From the NCBI GenBank assembly GCA_015233045.1, contig JADFYL010000010.1:1-36423 (forward strand): a stretch of 36,423 nt of DNA, read 5' to 3'. This document shows, one piece after another, positions 14,704-23,667 of the stretch; the stretch's first letter is position 1, and each line of letters opens with the position of its first letter. The stretch comes from Nitrospirota bacterium. GTDB lineage: Bacteria > Nitrospirota > Thermodesulfovibrionia > Thermodesulfovibrionales > Magnetobacteriaceae. Under the pieces are notes generated by a model. It did no database searches. It saw only the letters and a program-made list of their open reading frames with translations, and was not told where the DNA came from. The translations under genes were made by a program, and so were the position numbers.

Positions 14704-17700
14704 ATGAGAAATGTGCGCGATATAATTAATACAATAAAGGGGTACACGATTCCTTCCCCAATAATTTTATTATGTGGTATTTTACTATCTCTTGTGGTTT
14801 TTATAGGAATATATCAATACGAATATCAGATGATATCGTTACAATTTAAATCTGATGCTGAATCTCATTATGCGGCAATACAAAGGGGAATGGAGGAGGA
14901 TATAGGTATATTAAAATCACTTGCGGCCTTTTATAAACATGATAATAGCTCCAATATCAAGAGATCCGAGTTCTCCGCGTTCACTAAACAGATTATTGGT
15001 AATGACGAAGACGATAGTATTCAAGCTCTTGAGTGGGTACCGCTCATAAAATCTTTTTATCGTACTGAATATGAAAAATCATTTAAAGATACTTTCCCTG
15101 ACTTTCAAATAACAGAACTTTCAAAAAAGGGACATCTCGTAAGGGCAGGTGAACGAGCAGAGTACTTTCCTGTCAGTTATATACAACCATATAAAGGAAA
15201 CGAGAAATATCTCGGATATGATATAGCCTCCAATCCCAATAGACAGAAGGCTTTGGAGTTTGCCCGCGACTCCGGCAGGCTAGTGCTTTCAAGACGGGCA
15301 CTCTTGTCCCAAGAGCGGGAGAACATATCTTTTTATCTTGCTGCTTTACCAATATATGATAATGAGATAACGGTAAATACTGTGGAATCCCGCCGTGAGA
15401 ATCTGCAAGGTTTTGTTCTTGGCATCTTCAAAGTTGATAATATTGTAGAGCATTCACTATCAAAAACTGACCCTGTAGGCTTATACACCTTCATCTATGA
15501 TAGCACGTTAATGGACGAGAAATCCCTTCTCTACTATCATGCGTCTCGTAAGGAAGCCGTTTCAGGACACGCAAAAAAATGTATCATAACCGGCTGCATG
15601 GAAACTTCTATGACGCTTGACATTGAAGGCAATAAATTGGCAGTCCTATTTAAGGTATTGCCTGATTATGTATCAGAAAAAAGAACTTTACGGCCATGGG
15701 CTGCCATGTTTATTGGATTGTTATCAACGTTTCTTTTAACAGGTTATTTAATGAACAAGAAGAAAATCGCCAATAATCTCAAAATATTAAACAATCAACT
15801 CGAAAACAAGGTAACTGTAAACACTGCAATGGCTGAGGTATCAAGATTGCTCATACAATCAGTGGATATTTCTGTCAAAGATATATCCGACATTATTCTG
15901 CACCATTCTGTGACAATGACTGGAAGTAAGCATGGCTATGTTGGATACATTGATGATGAAACAGACCTTTTGGTAACCTCTTCCCTAACATCAGACATTT
16001 GGAACAGGGGCAAGGTCACCAATAAGGACGTCTCTTTTGAGAAATCCAATGGTTTATTAGACTGGGTACGGAAGAGTAAAAAACCGATACTGACGAATAA
16101 TCCCGAAAAGGACTTTAGAAGCGCAGGAACACAAGATGGACCTATACCGCTAACACGTTTACTATCGGTGCCAGCCATGATCGGAAAAACACTTGTTGGA
16201 CAGATATCAGTTGCCAATGCCAGCCGTGACTATGTGGGGTTGGACATGGAGGCACTTCAGCGTCTTGCCGATTACTATGCCGTGGCAATAGAGCGTAAAA
16301 AGACTGAACAGAATATGATGACAATAGTGGAAAATATATCTGATGCCATAATTGTGGTAGATAATAATGAGAAAATTACGTTATTTAACTCATATGCTGA
16401 GCATCTCTTTGGTTATCGGTCATCAGAGGTGGTAGGACAGGACTTCTCATCTTTTATGCTACCTCTATCCTCTAACATAAATGATATTATAAACATCCTG
16501 ACTGATGATTCAGGGATAGTTGATACTGTCTGCATGAGTAAGAATGGTGGTACTTTTGTGGCAGAGATTGGAACCAAGCTCATTATGTATGGTGTTGTAC
16601 CTGTAATAATTATTACAGTAAAGGATGTTACACTGCGCAAACAGTATGAAAAGGAAATTGAAGGTAAAAATAAAGAGTTAGAGGAGAAGGTAGAACAAAG
16701 AACCCATCAACTTAACCAAATTAATACAGAGCTGCAGAACGAGGTATTGGAACATTCGAAAACCATAGAGGAGTTGCTCAAAGCAAAAGAATTAGCAGAG
16801 GCCGCCAATGCCGCCAAGAGCGAGTTCCTTGCCAACATGAGCCATGAAATACGCACGCCCATGAACGCCATTATCGGGCTTGGCCGCTTAATGATGCGGA
16901 CAGATATGACGGCGGCTCAGAAAGACTACATGAACAAGATTAGTCTGTCGGCAACGTCGCTGCTGTCAATCATCAACGATATCCTTGATTTTTCAAAGAT
17001 AGAAGCCGGGATGTTGGAATTAGAGGTAATTGATTTCGAGTTATCAAGCGTCCTAAACAACATAGCCGCAATGTGTGTCATGAGGGCGGAGGAAAAGGGA
17101 GTAGAGGTAATGTTCAATGTTGACAGTGATGTGCCTTTACTACTCACAGGTGACCCGCTGCGGATAACCCAGGTTATTTCCAACTTTACAAGCAACGCAA
17201 TTAAGTTCACAGAATCGGGGGGAGAGGTTGTAATCGGTGTAAAGGTTGCTGATATAGATGAGGAGATCGTCACCCTTAGTATCTCCGTCAGAGACACAGG
17301 GATTGGTATAATGCCGGACGTTTTGCCAACCCTGTTTACACCGTTTACACAGGCGGACAGCTCAACGACAAGAAAGTATGGCGGGACAGGCCTTGGGTTA
17401 ACTATATCCAAAAAACTTGCCGCGTTAATGAATGGAGACATTCAGGTAAGAAGCGAGTACGGCAAGGGGAGTGAGTTTATAGTTACAATCAAATTAGGCT
17501 GCCTCCTGCCAAATGAGATTGTTAATTATTATCTGGTTCCCGAACACCTTGCTGGTATGAGGTGCATGGTGGTTGATGACAACGCAAACGCAAGAGAAAT
17601 CCTTAGAAGTGTATTAGAGAGTTTCAACTTAAGGGTGGCGGCATTTGATTCAGGTATGGCCGCCGTAGAGGAATTAAGGCGTTTCTCAGAAATGCCAGTG

Positions 17701-19050
17701 GATACACAATACAGACTTCTGTTGATTGATATGAAGATGCCTGAGATGGGCGGATTTGAGACAATACAGCGTATCCACGAACTCAATCTACCCTATCCGC
17801 CGGTCATAGTGATGATAACGGCTTATGGCAGGGTGGAGGTTAGGCAACAAGACGAAAAGGTGGGAATAACGTCTTTACTTTCAAAGCCTGTCGTTCCCTC
17901 GGCGCTGTTTAGCACTATAATGAATGCCTTTGCTGTGAATTCTGAAGTTCACGCAATACGACATGATGATACCGAATATGAAAGACGGCGGTTGTCAAGC
18001 CTTATAGGTGTGAGATTATTGCTCGTAGAGGACAATCCTATAAATCAACAGGTTGCCTTTGAGACCCTTACCAATGCTGGATTTATCATAGACATAGCCA
18101 ATAACGGGTTAGAGGGCGTTAAGGCTGTGGATACGTCTCATGGGAAATATAGCGCTGTCTTGATGGATGTACAGATGCCAGTTATGGACGGCATACAAGC
18201 GACAAAGAAGATTCGGGAAGGAATATCCAGTGAGGAGCTGCCAATAATTGCTATGACAGCACACGTGATGAAAGAAGAGCGGGATAAATGTTTAGCGGCG
18301 GGGATGAATGACCATGTATCTAAACCAATAGATATCAAGCAGATTTGTGACGCGCTACTAAAATGGGTCAAGCCGGTCACGCCAGATACATCTTATACCG
18401 CGCCTGTGCAGCCTCAACAGCAGGCTGAGGGCCTGTTACCCGACAATCTCCCCGGCATTGATTTAGCGTCGGGGCTTAAGATGCTTGGCGGAAATAAAAA
18501 ACTGTTTAAAAAGATTATCATAGATTTCAAGAATTTCAATATCAATGTGCTTAGTGACATTGAAGCAGCGCTTCGGGGGGAAGATTATCGTTTGGCTGGG
18601 GATGTGATACATTGCCTTAAGGGTGTGGCTGGCAATATCTCAGCGACGGCGTTATGTGATGTTGTTAAAGAACTTGAGAACATGGTGATAAAAAAGGACA
18701 CTGGGCATATACCAGGATGCCTGAAAAATATGGAGAGGGAACTGCGCACGGTTTTTAAGGCGGCAGAGCAGTTGGAAAAGTTGACAGAGGAAGGTGAACC
18801 AGCAGTGGCAAATGTTCCTGTTGACAGCAGTGAACTGACCGCAATTATTACGCAACTTGACAGTCTCCTGCGACAGAACTCGATGAGGGCAAAAAGATAC
18901 TTCGCTGAAAACAAACATATACTGAAATCAGCAATGTGCGGGGGGAAAATGGGTGAACTCAACGGGCACATTGACATCTTGGATTTTGAAAGGGCTGCCG
19001 CAGTCCTGAAAGATATTTCTGAATCTATCAACGTTAGACTGGAGGTTTAA
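14704..19050 (+). CDS. CHASE-GAF-PAS hybrid histidine kinase with two REC domains and HPt
   Basis: This 1448-aa membrane phosphorelay protein starts with TM1 (about 18-37) and a periplasmic CHASE domain (LEWVPLIKSFYRTEYEK and FPVSYIQPYKGNEKYLGYD). TM2 (about 331-350), GAF (about 370-525) and PAS (about 535-645) follow, then a coiled coil. The phosphoacceptor is His714 in MSHEIRTPMN, and the ATPase domain shows NAIKF, DTGIGI and GGTGLGL. REC1 (Asp1009) and REC2 (Asp1155) follow, then an HPt domain with His1303 in IHCLKGVAGN. All phosphotransfer residues look intact. It probably relays to a separate regulator; the adjacent REC-HD-GYP gene is the obvious candidate. ATG 14704 has AAAAGG 5 nt upstream; GTG 14698 overlaps that site and is less likely. 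Confidence 0.92.
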   Translation: MRNVRDIINTIKGYTIPSPIILLCGILLSLVVFIGIYQYEYQMISLQFKSDAESHYAAIQRGMEEDIGILKSLAAFYKHDNSSNIKRSEFSAFTKQIIGNDEDDSIQALEWVPLIKSFYRTEYEKSFKDTFPDFQITELSKKGHLVRAGERAEYFPVSYIQPYKGNEKYLGYDIASNPNRQKALEFARDSGRLVLSRRALLSQERENISFYLAALPIYDNEITVNTVESRRENLQGFVLGIFKVDNIVEHSLSKTDPVGLYTFIYDSTLMDEKSLLYYHASRKEAVSGHAKKCIITGCMETSMTLDIEGNKLAVLFKVLPDYVSEKRTLRPWAAMFIGLLSTFLLTGYLMNKKKIANNLKILNNQLENKVTVNTAMAEVSRLLIQSVDISVKDISDIILHHSVTMTGSKHGYVGYIDDETDLLVTSSLTSDIWNRGKVTNKDVSFEKSNGLLDWVRKSKKPILTNNPEKDFRSAGTQDGPIPLTRLLSVPAMIGKTLVGQISVANASRDYVGLDMEALQRLADYYAVAIERKKTEQNMMTIVENISDAIIVVDNNEKITLFNSYAEHLFGYRSSEVVGQDFSSFMLPLSSNINDIINILTDDSGIVDTVCMSKNGGTFVAEIGTKLIMYGVVPVIIITVKDVTLRKQYEKEIEGKNKELEEKVEQRTHQLNQINTELQNEVLEHSKTIEELLKAKELAEAANAAKSEFLANMSHEIRTPMNAIIGLGRLMMRTDMTAAQKDYMNKISLSATSLLSIINDILDFSKIEAGMLELEVIDFELSSVLNNIAAMCVMRAEEKGVEVMFNVDSDVPLLLTGDPLRITQVISNFTSNAIKFTESGGEVVIGVKVADIDEEIVTLSISVRDTGIGIMPDVLPTLFTPFTQADSSTTRKYGGTGLGLTISKKLAALMNGDIQVRSEYGKGSEFIVTIKLGCLLPNEIVNYYLVPEHLAGMRCMVVDDNANAREILRSVLESFNLRVAAFDSGMAAVEELRRFSEMPVDTQYRLLLIDMKMPEMGGFETIQRIHELNLPYPPVIVMITAYGRVEVRQQDEKVGITSLLSKPVVPSALFSTIMNAFAVNSEVHAIRHDDTEYERRRLSSLIGVRLLLVEDNPINQQVAFETLTNAGFIIDIANNGLEGVKAVDTSHGKYSAVLMDVQMPVMDGIQATKKIREGISSEELPIIAMTAHVMKEERDKCLAAGMNDHVSKPIDIKQICDALLKWVKPVTPDTSYTAPVQPQQQAEGLLPDNLPGIDLASGLKMLGGNKKLFKKIIIDFKNFNINVLSDIEAALRGEDYRLAGDVIHCLKGVAGNISATALCDVVKELENMVIKKDTGHIPGCLKNMERELRTVFKAAEQLEKLTEEGEPAVANVPVDSSELTAIITQLDSLLRQNSMRAKRYFAENKHILKSAMCGGKMGELNGHIDILDFERAAAVLKDISESINVRLEV

Positions 19051-20094
19051 ATGTCTATGGATACTGAAAAGCAGAAGATACTGATAGTAGATGACGCCGT
19101 ATCAAATATAGAGATAATCAATGATGCGTTGCAAAACGACTACACAACGCACTTTGCCACTAATGCTCAAAAAGCCTTAGAGGTAGCCCTATCAACAAGA
19201 CCTGACCTTATACTCCTTGATGTGGTAATGCCTGACATGGGCGGCTACGAACTGTTTGGCCTGTTAAAGAAAGAGCCATCATTGAAGGATGCGTCAGTTA
19301 TCTTTGTAACGGCTCTCAACGGTGGAAAAGATGAGTCAATTGGTCTGGAGCTAGGCGCGGTTGATTACATAACTAAACCTATTAATCAGACAATCGTTAA
19401 GCTGCGCGTTAAGAATCATCTGGCACTCAAGAGACAGGCGGCGTTAGAAAAGAGGCAGATGCGCCAGGAGATGCTTGAACAAAACCTGAACAAGATCAGT
19501 CGTCTGTTTTACGGCGCGGTAGAGGCGCTGACAACTATGGCAGAGACCCGTGACCCCTATACGGCCGGTCACCAAAGGCGGGTGGCACAGCTTGTACGTG
19601 AAATTGCCATGAATATGATGTTCAGCAAGGATGACCTTGATGGCCTTTGCATAGCGGCGATACTTCATGACATCGGCAAGGTTAACGTCCCGGCGGAGAT
19701 ACTCTCAAAGCCTGGGAAGATAACAGAAATTGAGTTCAGCCTCATAAAGACCCACAGCGAGGTAGGATACAATATACTGAAGAGCATCCACTCCGACTGG
19801 CAGATAGCCGAGATTGTTTACCAGCACCATGAGAAACTTGACGGGACAGGATATCCGCGTGGACTCAAGGGGGACGATATTTTGTTAGGAGCCAGGGTAA
19901 TAACCGTTGCGGATGTTGTGGAGGCCATATCGTCACACCGGCCATACAGGGCCGCGCTTGGGCCAGAGATTGCGATAAAGGAGATAACATCACGCAGGGG
20001 AATATGGTACGATGAGGACATCGTGGACGTATGTGTTGAACTGTTTAAAAAGGGTTTTGTCTTTAATCAGGCAGGGATTTGTATTTTCTCCTGA
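19051..20094 (+). CDS. REC-HD-GYP c-di-GMP phosphodiesterase (347 aa)
   Basis: The N-terminal receiver domain (IVDDAVSN, phosphoacceptor Asp57 in LLDVVMPDMGGYE, KPIN) is joined by a helix to an HD-GYP domain. The HD pair is His206-Asp207 in AAILHDIGK, and HHEKLDGTGYP includes Gly267-Tyr268-Pro269. HD-GYP enzymes hydrolyse cyclic di-GMP, and all signature residues are present. The ATG directly abuts the stop of the hybrid kinase (TAA at 19048-19050). Its ribosome binding site GGAGG sits in the last codons of that gene, so the two are translated together and probably form a kinase-regulator pair. The predicted output is phosphorylation-controlled lowering of c-di-GMP. Confidence 0.92.
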   Translation: MSMDTEKQKILIVDDAVSNIEIINDALQNDYTTHFATNAQKALEVALSTRPDLILLDVVMPDMGGYELFGLLKKEPSLKDASVIFVTALNGGKDESIGLELGAVDYITKPINQTIVKLRVKNHLALKRQAALEKRQMRQEMLEQNLNKISRLFYGAVEALTTMAETRDPYTAGHQRRVAQLVREIAMNMMFSKDDLDGLCIAAILHDIGKVNVPAEILSKPGKITEIEFSLIKTHSEVGYNILKSIHSDWQIAEIVYQHHEKLDGTGYPRGLKGDDILLGARVITVADVVEAISSHRPYRAALGPEIAIKEITSRRGIWYDEDIVDVCVELFKKGFVFNQAGICIFS

Positions 20095-20146
20095 TGGGTT
20101 GGTCGGAAATAATTAGGAGGGGGACGGGGGGCTGCCTGTCGAAATT

Positions 20147-20180
20147 AATCAGGACAAAAATATACATTTCTGATTATAAT
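20147..20180 (+). promoter_or_regulatory. Promoter and operator-like repeat of the DUF4258/DUF2283 pair
   Basis: TATAAT at 20175-20180 has AGGACA (20151-20156) 18 bp upstream. The inverted repeat AATCAG (20147-20152) / CTGATT (20170-20175) spans the -35 to -10 interval. That is a typical position for an autoregulatory operator of toxin-antitoxin-like pairs. Confidence 0.5.
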
Positions 20181-20193
20181 AGGTACGTCAGCT

Positions 20194-20322
20194 ATGAAAC
20201 CGATTAGATTATCAACACATGCTGAGCAACAGTTGTATCATAGAGGCGTAGTGAAGGACGAAGTATTTGCGGCTATTAGAACATTACAGTGGGAGCTTGC
20301 TAATAAAGAGGTGAAAACATGA
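20194..20322 (+). pseudogene. DUF4258 protein, internally deleted (42 aa)
   Basis: This frame is too short for most gene callers. It encodes MKPIRLSTHAEQQLYHRGVV, then DEVFAAIRTLQWE, then LANKEVKT before the stop. The first 33 residues match the start of DUF4258 proteins, which normally run to 80-100 aa with a beta-rich second half. The end overlaps the DUF2283 start as ATGA, as in intact pairs. The head and tail therefore look original and the middle appears deleted in frame. DUF4258-DUF2283 pairs are widespread and toxin-antitoxin-like. If DUF4258 is the toxin, this one is probably inactive. No strong ribosome binding site is seen (AGGT 9 nt upstream). Confidence 0.6.
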
Positions 20323-20534
20323 GAATAACTTATGATCCAGAAGCGGATGCCCTTTATATACGATTTATAGAGACCACCGTAACGACTGAGCATGTGGCTG
20401 AGGGTATTGCGGTTGATTATGATGTGGAAGGGCGAATTGCGGGGATTGAGATTTTAGACGCCGTAACGCGTGTTGGAAGTAAAGACGTTTTCGAGAAGAT
20501 AACCCTAGAGGATTTAGCACTTCAGGGCAGATAA
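20319..20534 (+). CDS. DUF2283 family protein (71 aa)
   Basis: This small protein is typical of DUF2283: MRITYDPEADALYIRF, then EGIAVDYDVEGRIAGIEILDA. It is a compact beta-rich fold of normal family length. In many genomes it follows a DUF4258 gene and is thought to be the antitoxin-like member; the biochemical role is not established. Here the start codon overlaps the stop of the shortened DUF4258 frame. The protein itself appears complete. The diguanylate cyclase gene starts 4 bp downstream, so they may be cotranscribed. Confidence 0.85.
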   Translation: MRITYDPEADALYIRFIETTVTTEHVAEGIAVDYDVEGRIAGIEILDAVTRVGSKDVFEKITLEDLALQGR

Positions 20535-20538
20535 AATA

Positions 20539-22248
20539 GTGGATTCATTGAAAAGTTCTGTTGGTAGAATACTTTTTCGGGATGAGTATATAATCCTGAA
20601 GAGGTTCTGGGTCTTTCCTGTCATGCTGTGGGCTGGGCTTGTTGCCGCTTCACTTGTCTGGAATTTATCTTCTGTAAAGCAGCAATCAATATCCACGGTC
20701 AGAAACCAGGCGCGCGCGATGTTTGAATTAATAGAGATGACACGATTGTGGAATTCGCGCCACGGTGGCGTATATGTGCCTATTACCGAAACTACCCCTC
20801 CAAATCCATACCTCAATGTCCCGGACAGGGAAATCATAACCAAAGAGGGCAAGACATTCACACTCGTCAACCCTGCCTACATGACCCGCCAGATAAGCGA
20901 GATTGCGAATGAACACGACGGCACCTTGTTTCACATCACAAGCCTGAAACCAATCAGACCGGCAAACACACCAGACGAATGGGAATCTATGGCATTGGAG
21001 GGCTTTGAAAAAACAAACAATAAGGAAATCTTTGAACTGATTAAAACGAAATCGGGGAATGTATTTAGATATATGTCAGTGCTGTACGTAAAAAAGCCGT
21101 GTCTGAGATGCCATGAGATTCAGGGTTACAAGGCTGGAGACATACGCGGGGGCATTAGTGTTACGATAAAGGCAGACCCGATAATTAAATCGTATCGCAG
21201 CAGCCTTGATAATATTATAGCCCTGCATGTTGCGGTTTTTTTAATAGTGACCGCCCTCATGCTCTATACCATGTCGCACAGGAGAAATCAGTTTTTAACT
21301 CTACAGAAAGTGAATGTGCGATTAAGCGATGACATGATAGTGCTTCAGCAGATGTCAGATGAACTACGGGAAGGCGAAGAGCGTTTCAGGCTGATTGCCG
21401 AGAGTGTCAGCGATGTCATCTGGACGCTGGATGCCTCGATGGACAGTTTTACGTATATAAGCCCGTCAATTGCCGACCTGCGGGGATTTACCGTTGAGGA
21501 GGCCTTCCATGAGACATTTGAGGAGGCTCTGACGCCGGAGTCTTACGCCTATGTTCGGGATACCCTGACACAAAAGATTGAATGTTTCAGGGAATCAGGG
21601 GATATTGACTGCTTTTCGGAGAGGATTGAGGTGGAACAGAGGTGCAAGGACGGCAGGATAATCCCTGTTGAGGTGGTAATCTCGGCGATAACCAACGCGG
21701 AGGGGGATGTCAAGGAATTCGTGGGAATATCGCGCGACATAACGCAACGTAAAAAGGAAGAGAATAAACTAAAATATAGCAGCACGCACGATTCTATGAC
21801 AGGGTTATACAACCGTGCCTTCTTTGACGCCGAGCTGGGACGTATATCGAAGGGTGGGCAGTTTCCGGTCAGCTTTATAGTGGCCGACCTGGACGGTCTA
21901 AAGAGGGTGAATGACTCCATCGGGCATGAGGCCGGAGACCAGCTCATTAGAGGGGCGGCCTCGGTGCTGAATATGGCGTTTCGGGGAAGTGATGTAGTGG
22001 CTCGCACGGGGGGCGATGAGTTCATTATCATTCTTAAAGAAACTGACGAGGCCCTGTCGGCTAAATCAATAGAGCGCGTAAGGGCATATCAGGCGCAGTT
22101 TAATGAGAAAAACGATGGCCTGCCGGTGTCCATATCGCTTGGCGTGGCAACCGCCCATCGTGCTGGAGATATTGAATCAGCCATAAAGGAGGCCGACAAA
22201 CGAATGTATGACGACAAGGTATCCCGTAAGCAGCAGCGTACCGGATAA
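20539..22248 (+). CDS. DUF3365 (heme-binding)-PAS-GGDEF diguanylate cyclase (569 aa)
   Basis: An N-terminal TM (about 22-44) leads into a periplasmic DUF3365/Tll0287-like domain carrying one c-type heme motif, Cys188-x-x-Cys191-His192 (PCLRCHEIQGYKAGDIRGG). A second TM (about 225-245), a PAS domain (about 275-405) and a GGDEF domain follow. The active site GGDEF is intact at 491-495. The inhibitory RxxD motif (Arg482 to Asp485) lies 5 residues before it, so product inhibition by c-di-GMP is expected. The enzyme makes c-di-GMP from two GTP, probably in response to redox state or a gas bound at the heme. The GTG start at 20539 has no clear ribosome binding site and may be coupled to the DUF2283 gene. 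It opposes the HD-GYP enzyme encoded just upstream. Confidence 0.88.
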   Translation: MDSLKSSVGRILFRDEYIILKRFWVFPVMLWAGLVAASLVWNLSSVKQQSISTVRNQARAMFELIEMTRLWNSRHGGVYVPITETTPPNPYLNVPDREIITKEGKTFTLVNPAYMTRQISEIANEHDGTLFHITSLKPIRPANTPDEWESMALEGFEKTNNKEIFELIKTKSGNVFRYMSVLYVKKPCLRCHEIQGYKAGDIRGGISVTIKADPIIKSYRSSLDNIIALHVAVFLIVTALMLYTMSHRRNQFLTLQKVNVRLSDDMIVLQQMSDELREGEERFRLIAESVSDVIWTLDASMDSFTYISPSIADLRGFTVEEAFHETFEEALTPESYAYVRDTLTQKIECFRESGDIDCFSERIEVEQRCKDGRIIPVEVVISAITNAEGDVKEFVGISRDITQRKKEENKLKYSSTHDSMTGLYNRAFFDAELGRISKGGQFPVSFIVADLDGLKRVNDSIGHEAGDQLIRGAASVLNMAFRGSDVVARTGGDEFIIILKETDEALSAKSIERVRAYQAQFNEKNDGLPVSISLGVATAHRAGDIESAIKEADKRMYDDKVSRKQQRTG

Positions 22249-22270
22249 ATGCAATGTTTACTGATAATGG

Positions 22271-22300
22271 TTGTATTTGGTTAACGACGGCAGGTATAAT
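22271..22300 (+). promoter_or_regulatory. Promoter of the AI-2E-family permease
   Basis: TTGTAT (22271-22276) and TATAAT (22295-22300) are 18 bp apart. Transcription would begin near 22307, which is the ATG itself, so the message would be leaderless or nearly so. Confidence 0.45.
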
Positions 22301-22306
22301 TACGGG

Positions 22307-23347
22307 ATGAGCGACGATAAGCCTGATAACGGGAGAGCCGGGGTTGTTATCTCAAATTATGATGTGGCCGCGTGGGCTATTATTGCGTTGTTGCTGTTCC
22401 TTGTTCTTGAGCTTCATCTGTTGGCCGCCTTACTAAGCGGGCTGCTTGTATTTGAGCTTATACATGCGCTTTCGTGTAAGATAAAAGTCAAGGGCCTGAC
22501 GGGCCACGCGTCCAAGATGATAGTCATAGCGCTGCTTGGCGCTGTCATAATAACGGTTGTGTTTTTTTTGGGGTTGGGTGCCGCCGGTTTTTTCAGAGGC
22601 AGCTCGGGTAATTACCCTGCCCTGCTTCAGAAGATGGCCGACGTCATAGACAACTCTCTTAGTACGCTGCCTGAGTGGATAACGAATTACCTGCCATCGG
22701 ACGCCGAGGGCGTCAAGAGCGCAGTCTCTGAATTACTGCGTAAACACGCGGTGGAACTCCGCTCAGCGGGTAAAGAGGCAGCCAGGACGGCCGCACATGT
22801 TCTCGTCGGGATGGTTATGGGGGTGCTGGCAGCCCTGAACGAAATCAACGGTGAGCATGACAGTGGACCGCTGACAAAATCCCTGATGGGGAGCGTTTCG
22901 AAGGTTGCGGTGTCCTTTAGGCGCATCGTATTTGCACAGATGCGCATCTCTGCGATTAACACATGTTTAGCGGCACTCTATCTTGCGGTCATATTGCCCC
23001 TGTTTGGGGTGCATTTAGCCTTAATCAAGACAATGATAACGATAACGTTCCTTGTTGGCCTGCTGCCGGTTGTGGGGAATTTGATTTCCAACACCATAAT
23101 TATTGTCGTAAGTCTGAGCAACTCGTTTAATGTCGCCGCGGCGTCTATGGGGTTTCTGGTGGTGGTACATAAGCTGGAGTATTTCTTAAACGCCAAGATT
23201 GTCGGCACTCAGATAAAATCAAAGACATGGGAAATGCTCCTTGCGATGCTTGTGATGGAGGCGGCGTTTGGTCTTCCGGGAGTCATAGCCGCCCCAATAT
23301 ACTATGCCTATCTCAAGGAAGAGCTAATAGAAAAAAGGCTAATCTAA
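22307..23347 (+). CDS. AI-2E family (PerM-like) membrane transporter (346 aa)
   Basis: This is a polytopic inner-membrane protein. Hydrophobic helices occur near the N-terminus (DVAAWAIIALLLFLVLEL, HASKMIVIALLGAVIITVVFFLGLG). A soluble helical segment (PALLQKMADVIDNSLSTLPEWITNYLP) follows, and the C-terminal half carries several more helices with FLVGLLPVVGNLISN and GLPGVIAAPIYYAYLK. This is the DUF20/AI-2E transporter pattern; members export varied substrates, so autoinducer transport should not be assumed. ATG 22307 (MSDDKPDN) is preferred to the in-frame start at 22271 because a promoter's -35 lies at that site. It is monocistronic and lies upstream of two tRNA genes. Confidence 0.85.
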   Translation: MSDDKPDNGRAGVVISNYDVAAWAIIALLLFLVLELHLLAALLSGLLVFELIHALSCKIKVKGLTGHASKMIVIALLGAVIITVVFFLGLGAAGFFRGSSGNYPALLQKMADVIDNSLSTLPEWITNYLPSDAEGVKSAVSELLRKHAVELRSAGKEAARTAAHVLVGMVMGVLAALNEINGEHDSGPLTKSLMGSVSKVAVSFRRIVFAQMRISAINTCLAALYLAVILPLFGVHLALIKTMITITFLVGLLPVVGNLISNTIIIVVSLSNSFNVAAASMGFLVVVHKLEYFLNAKIVGTQIKSKTWEMLLAMLVMEAAFGLPGVIAAPIYYAYLKEELIEKRLI

Positions 23348-23371
23348 GCAGTGCGTCATTGCCACACCCGA

Positions 23372-23399
23372 TTGACATCGAACGCATTTATATGATAGT
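23372..23399 (+). promoter_or_regulatory. Candidate promoter of the tRNA-His/tRNA-Arg unit
   Basis: TTGACA (23372-23377) is a consensus -35. GATAGT (23394-23399) at 16 bp is the best-spaced -10. A TATGAT at 23391 is too close to be used with it. Confidence 0.4.
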
Positions 23400-23410
23400 A
23401 TTCGTTGGAT

Positions 23411-23488
23411 GGTGAGCATAGCTCAACTGGTTAGAGCACTGGACTGTGGCTCCAGTGGCTGGGGGTTCAAGTCCCCTTGCTCACCCCA
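23411..23488 (+). tRNA. tRNA-His (anticodon GTG)
   Basis: The cloverleaf is complete. Acceptor GTGAGCA pairs with TGCTCAC, with the His-specific extra G at 23411 facing C73 (23485). The anticodon loop contains GTG between CTGGA and TCCAG, and the T arm is GGGG/CCCC around TTCAAGT. CCA is encoded (23486-23488). Confidence 0.95.
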
Positions 23489-23565
23489 TCTAAGTCCGGC
23501 GTTTTGCAGAGTGTGAAGTGTGCGTGCCGTGTGTTGAGTGCGTAGTCCGGTTGTGAAGTGCATAT

Positions 23566-23639
23566 GCGCCTGTAGCTCAGTGGATTAGAGCGGAGGTCTC
23601 CGGAACCTCAGGCCGGAGGTTCGAATCCTCTCAGGCGCG
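23566..23639 (+). tRNA. tRNA-Arg (anticodon CCG)
   Basis: Acceptor GCGCCTG pairs with CAGGCGC. The anticodon stem GAGGT/ACCTC closes the loop CTCCGGA, giving anticodon CCG. The T arm is GGAGG/CCTCT-like around TTCGAAT. The discriminator is G (23639) and CCA is not encoded, unlike the tRNA-His 77 bp upstream. Confidence 0.93.
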
Positions 23640-23667
23640 ATAACATATCATGTATCGTTAATTAATA

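Noticed and set aside
17041-19050. REC1 or REC2 of the CHASE hybrid kinase being degenerate
   Set aside because: Both keep the acidic N-terminal pair, the acceptor Asp and the conserved Lys (VVDD...LIDMKMP...SKPV and LVEDN...LMDVQMP...SKPI).
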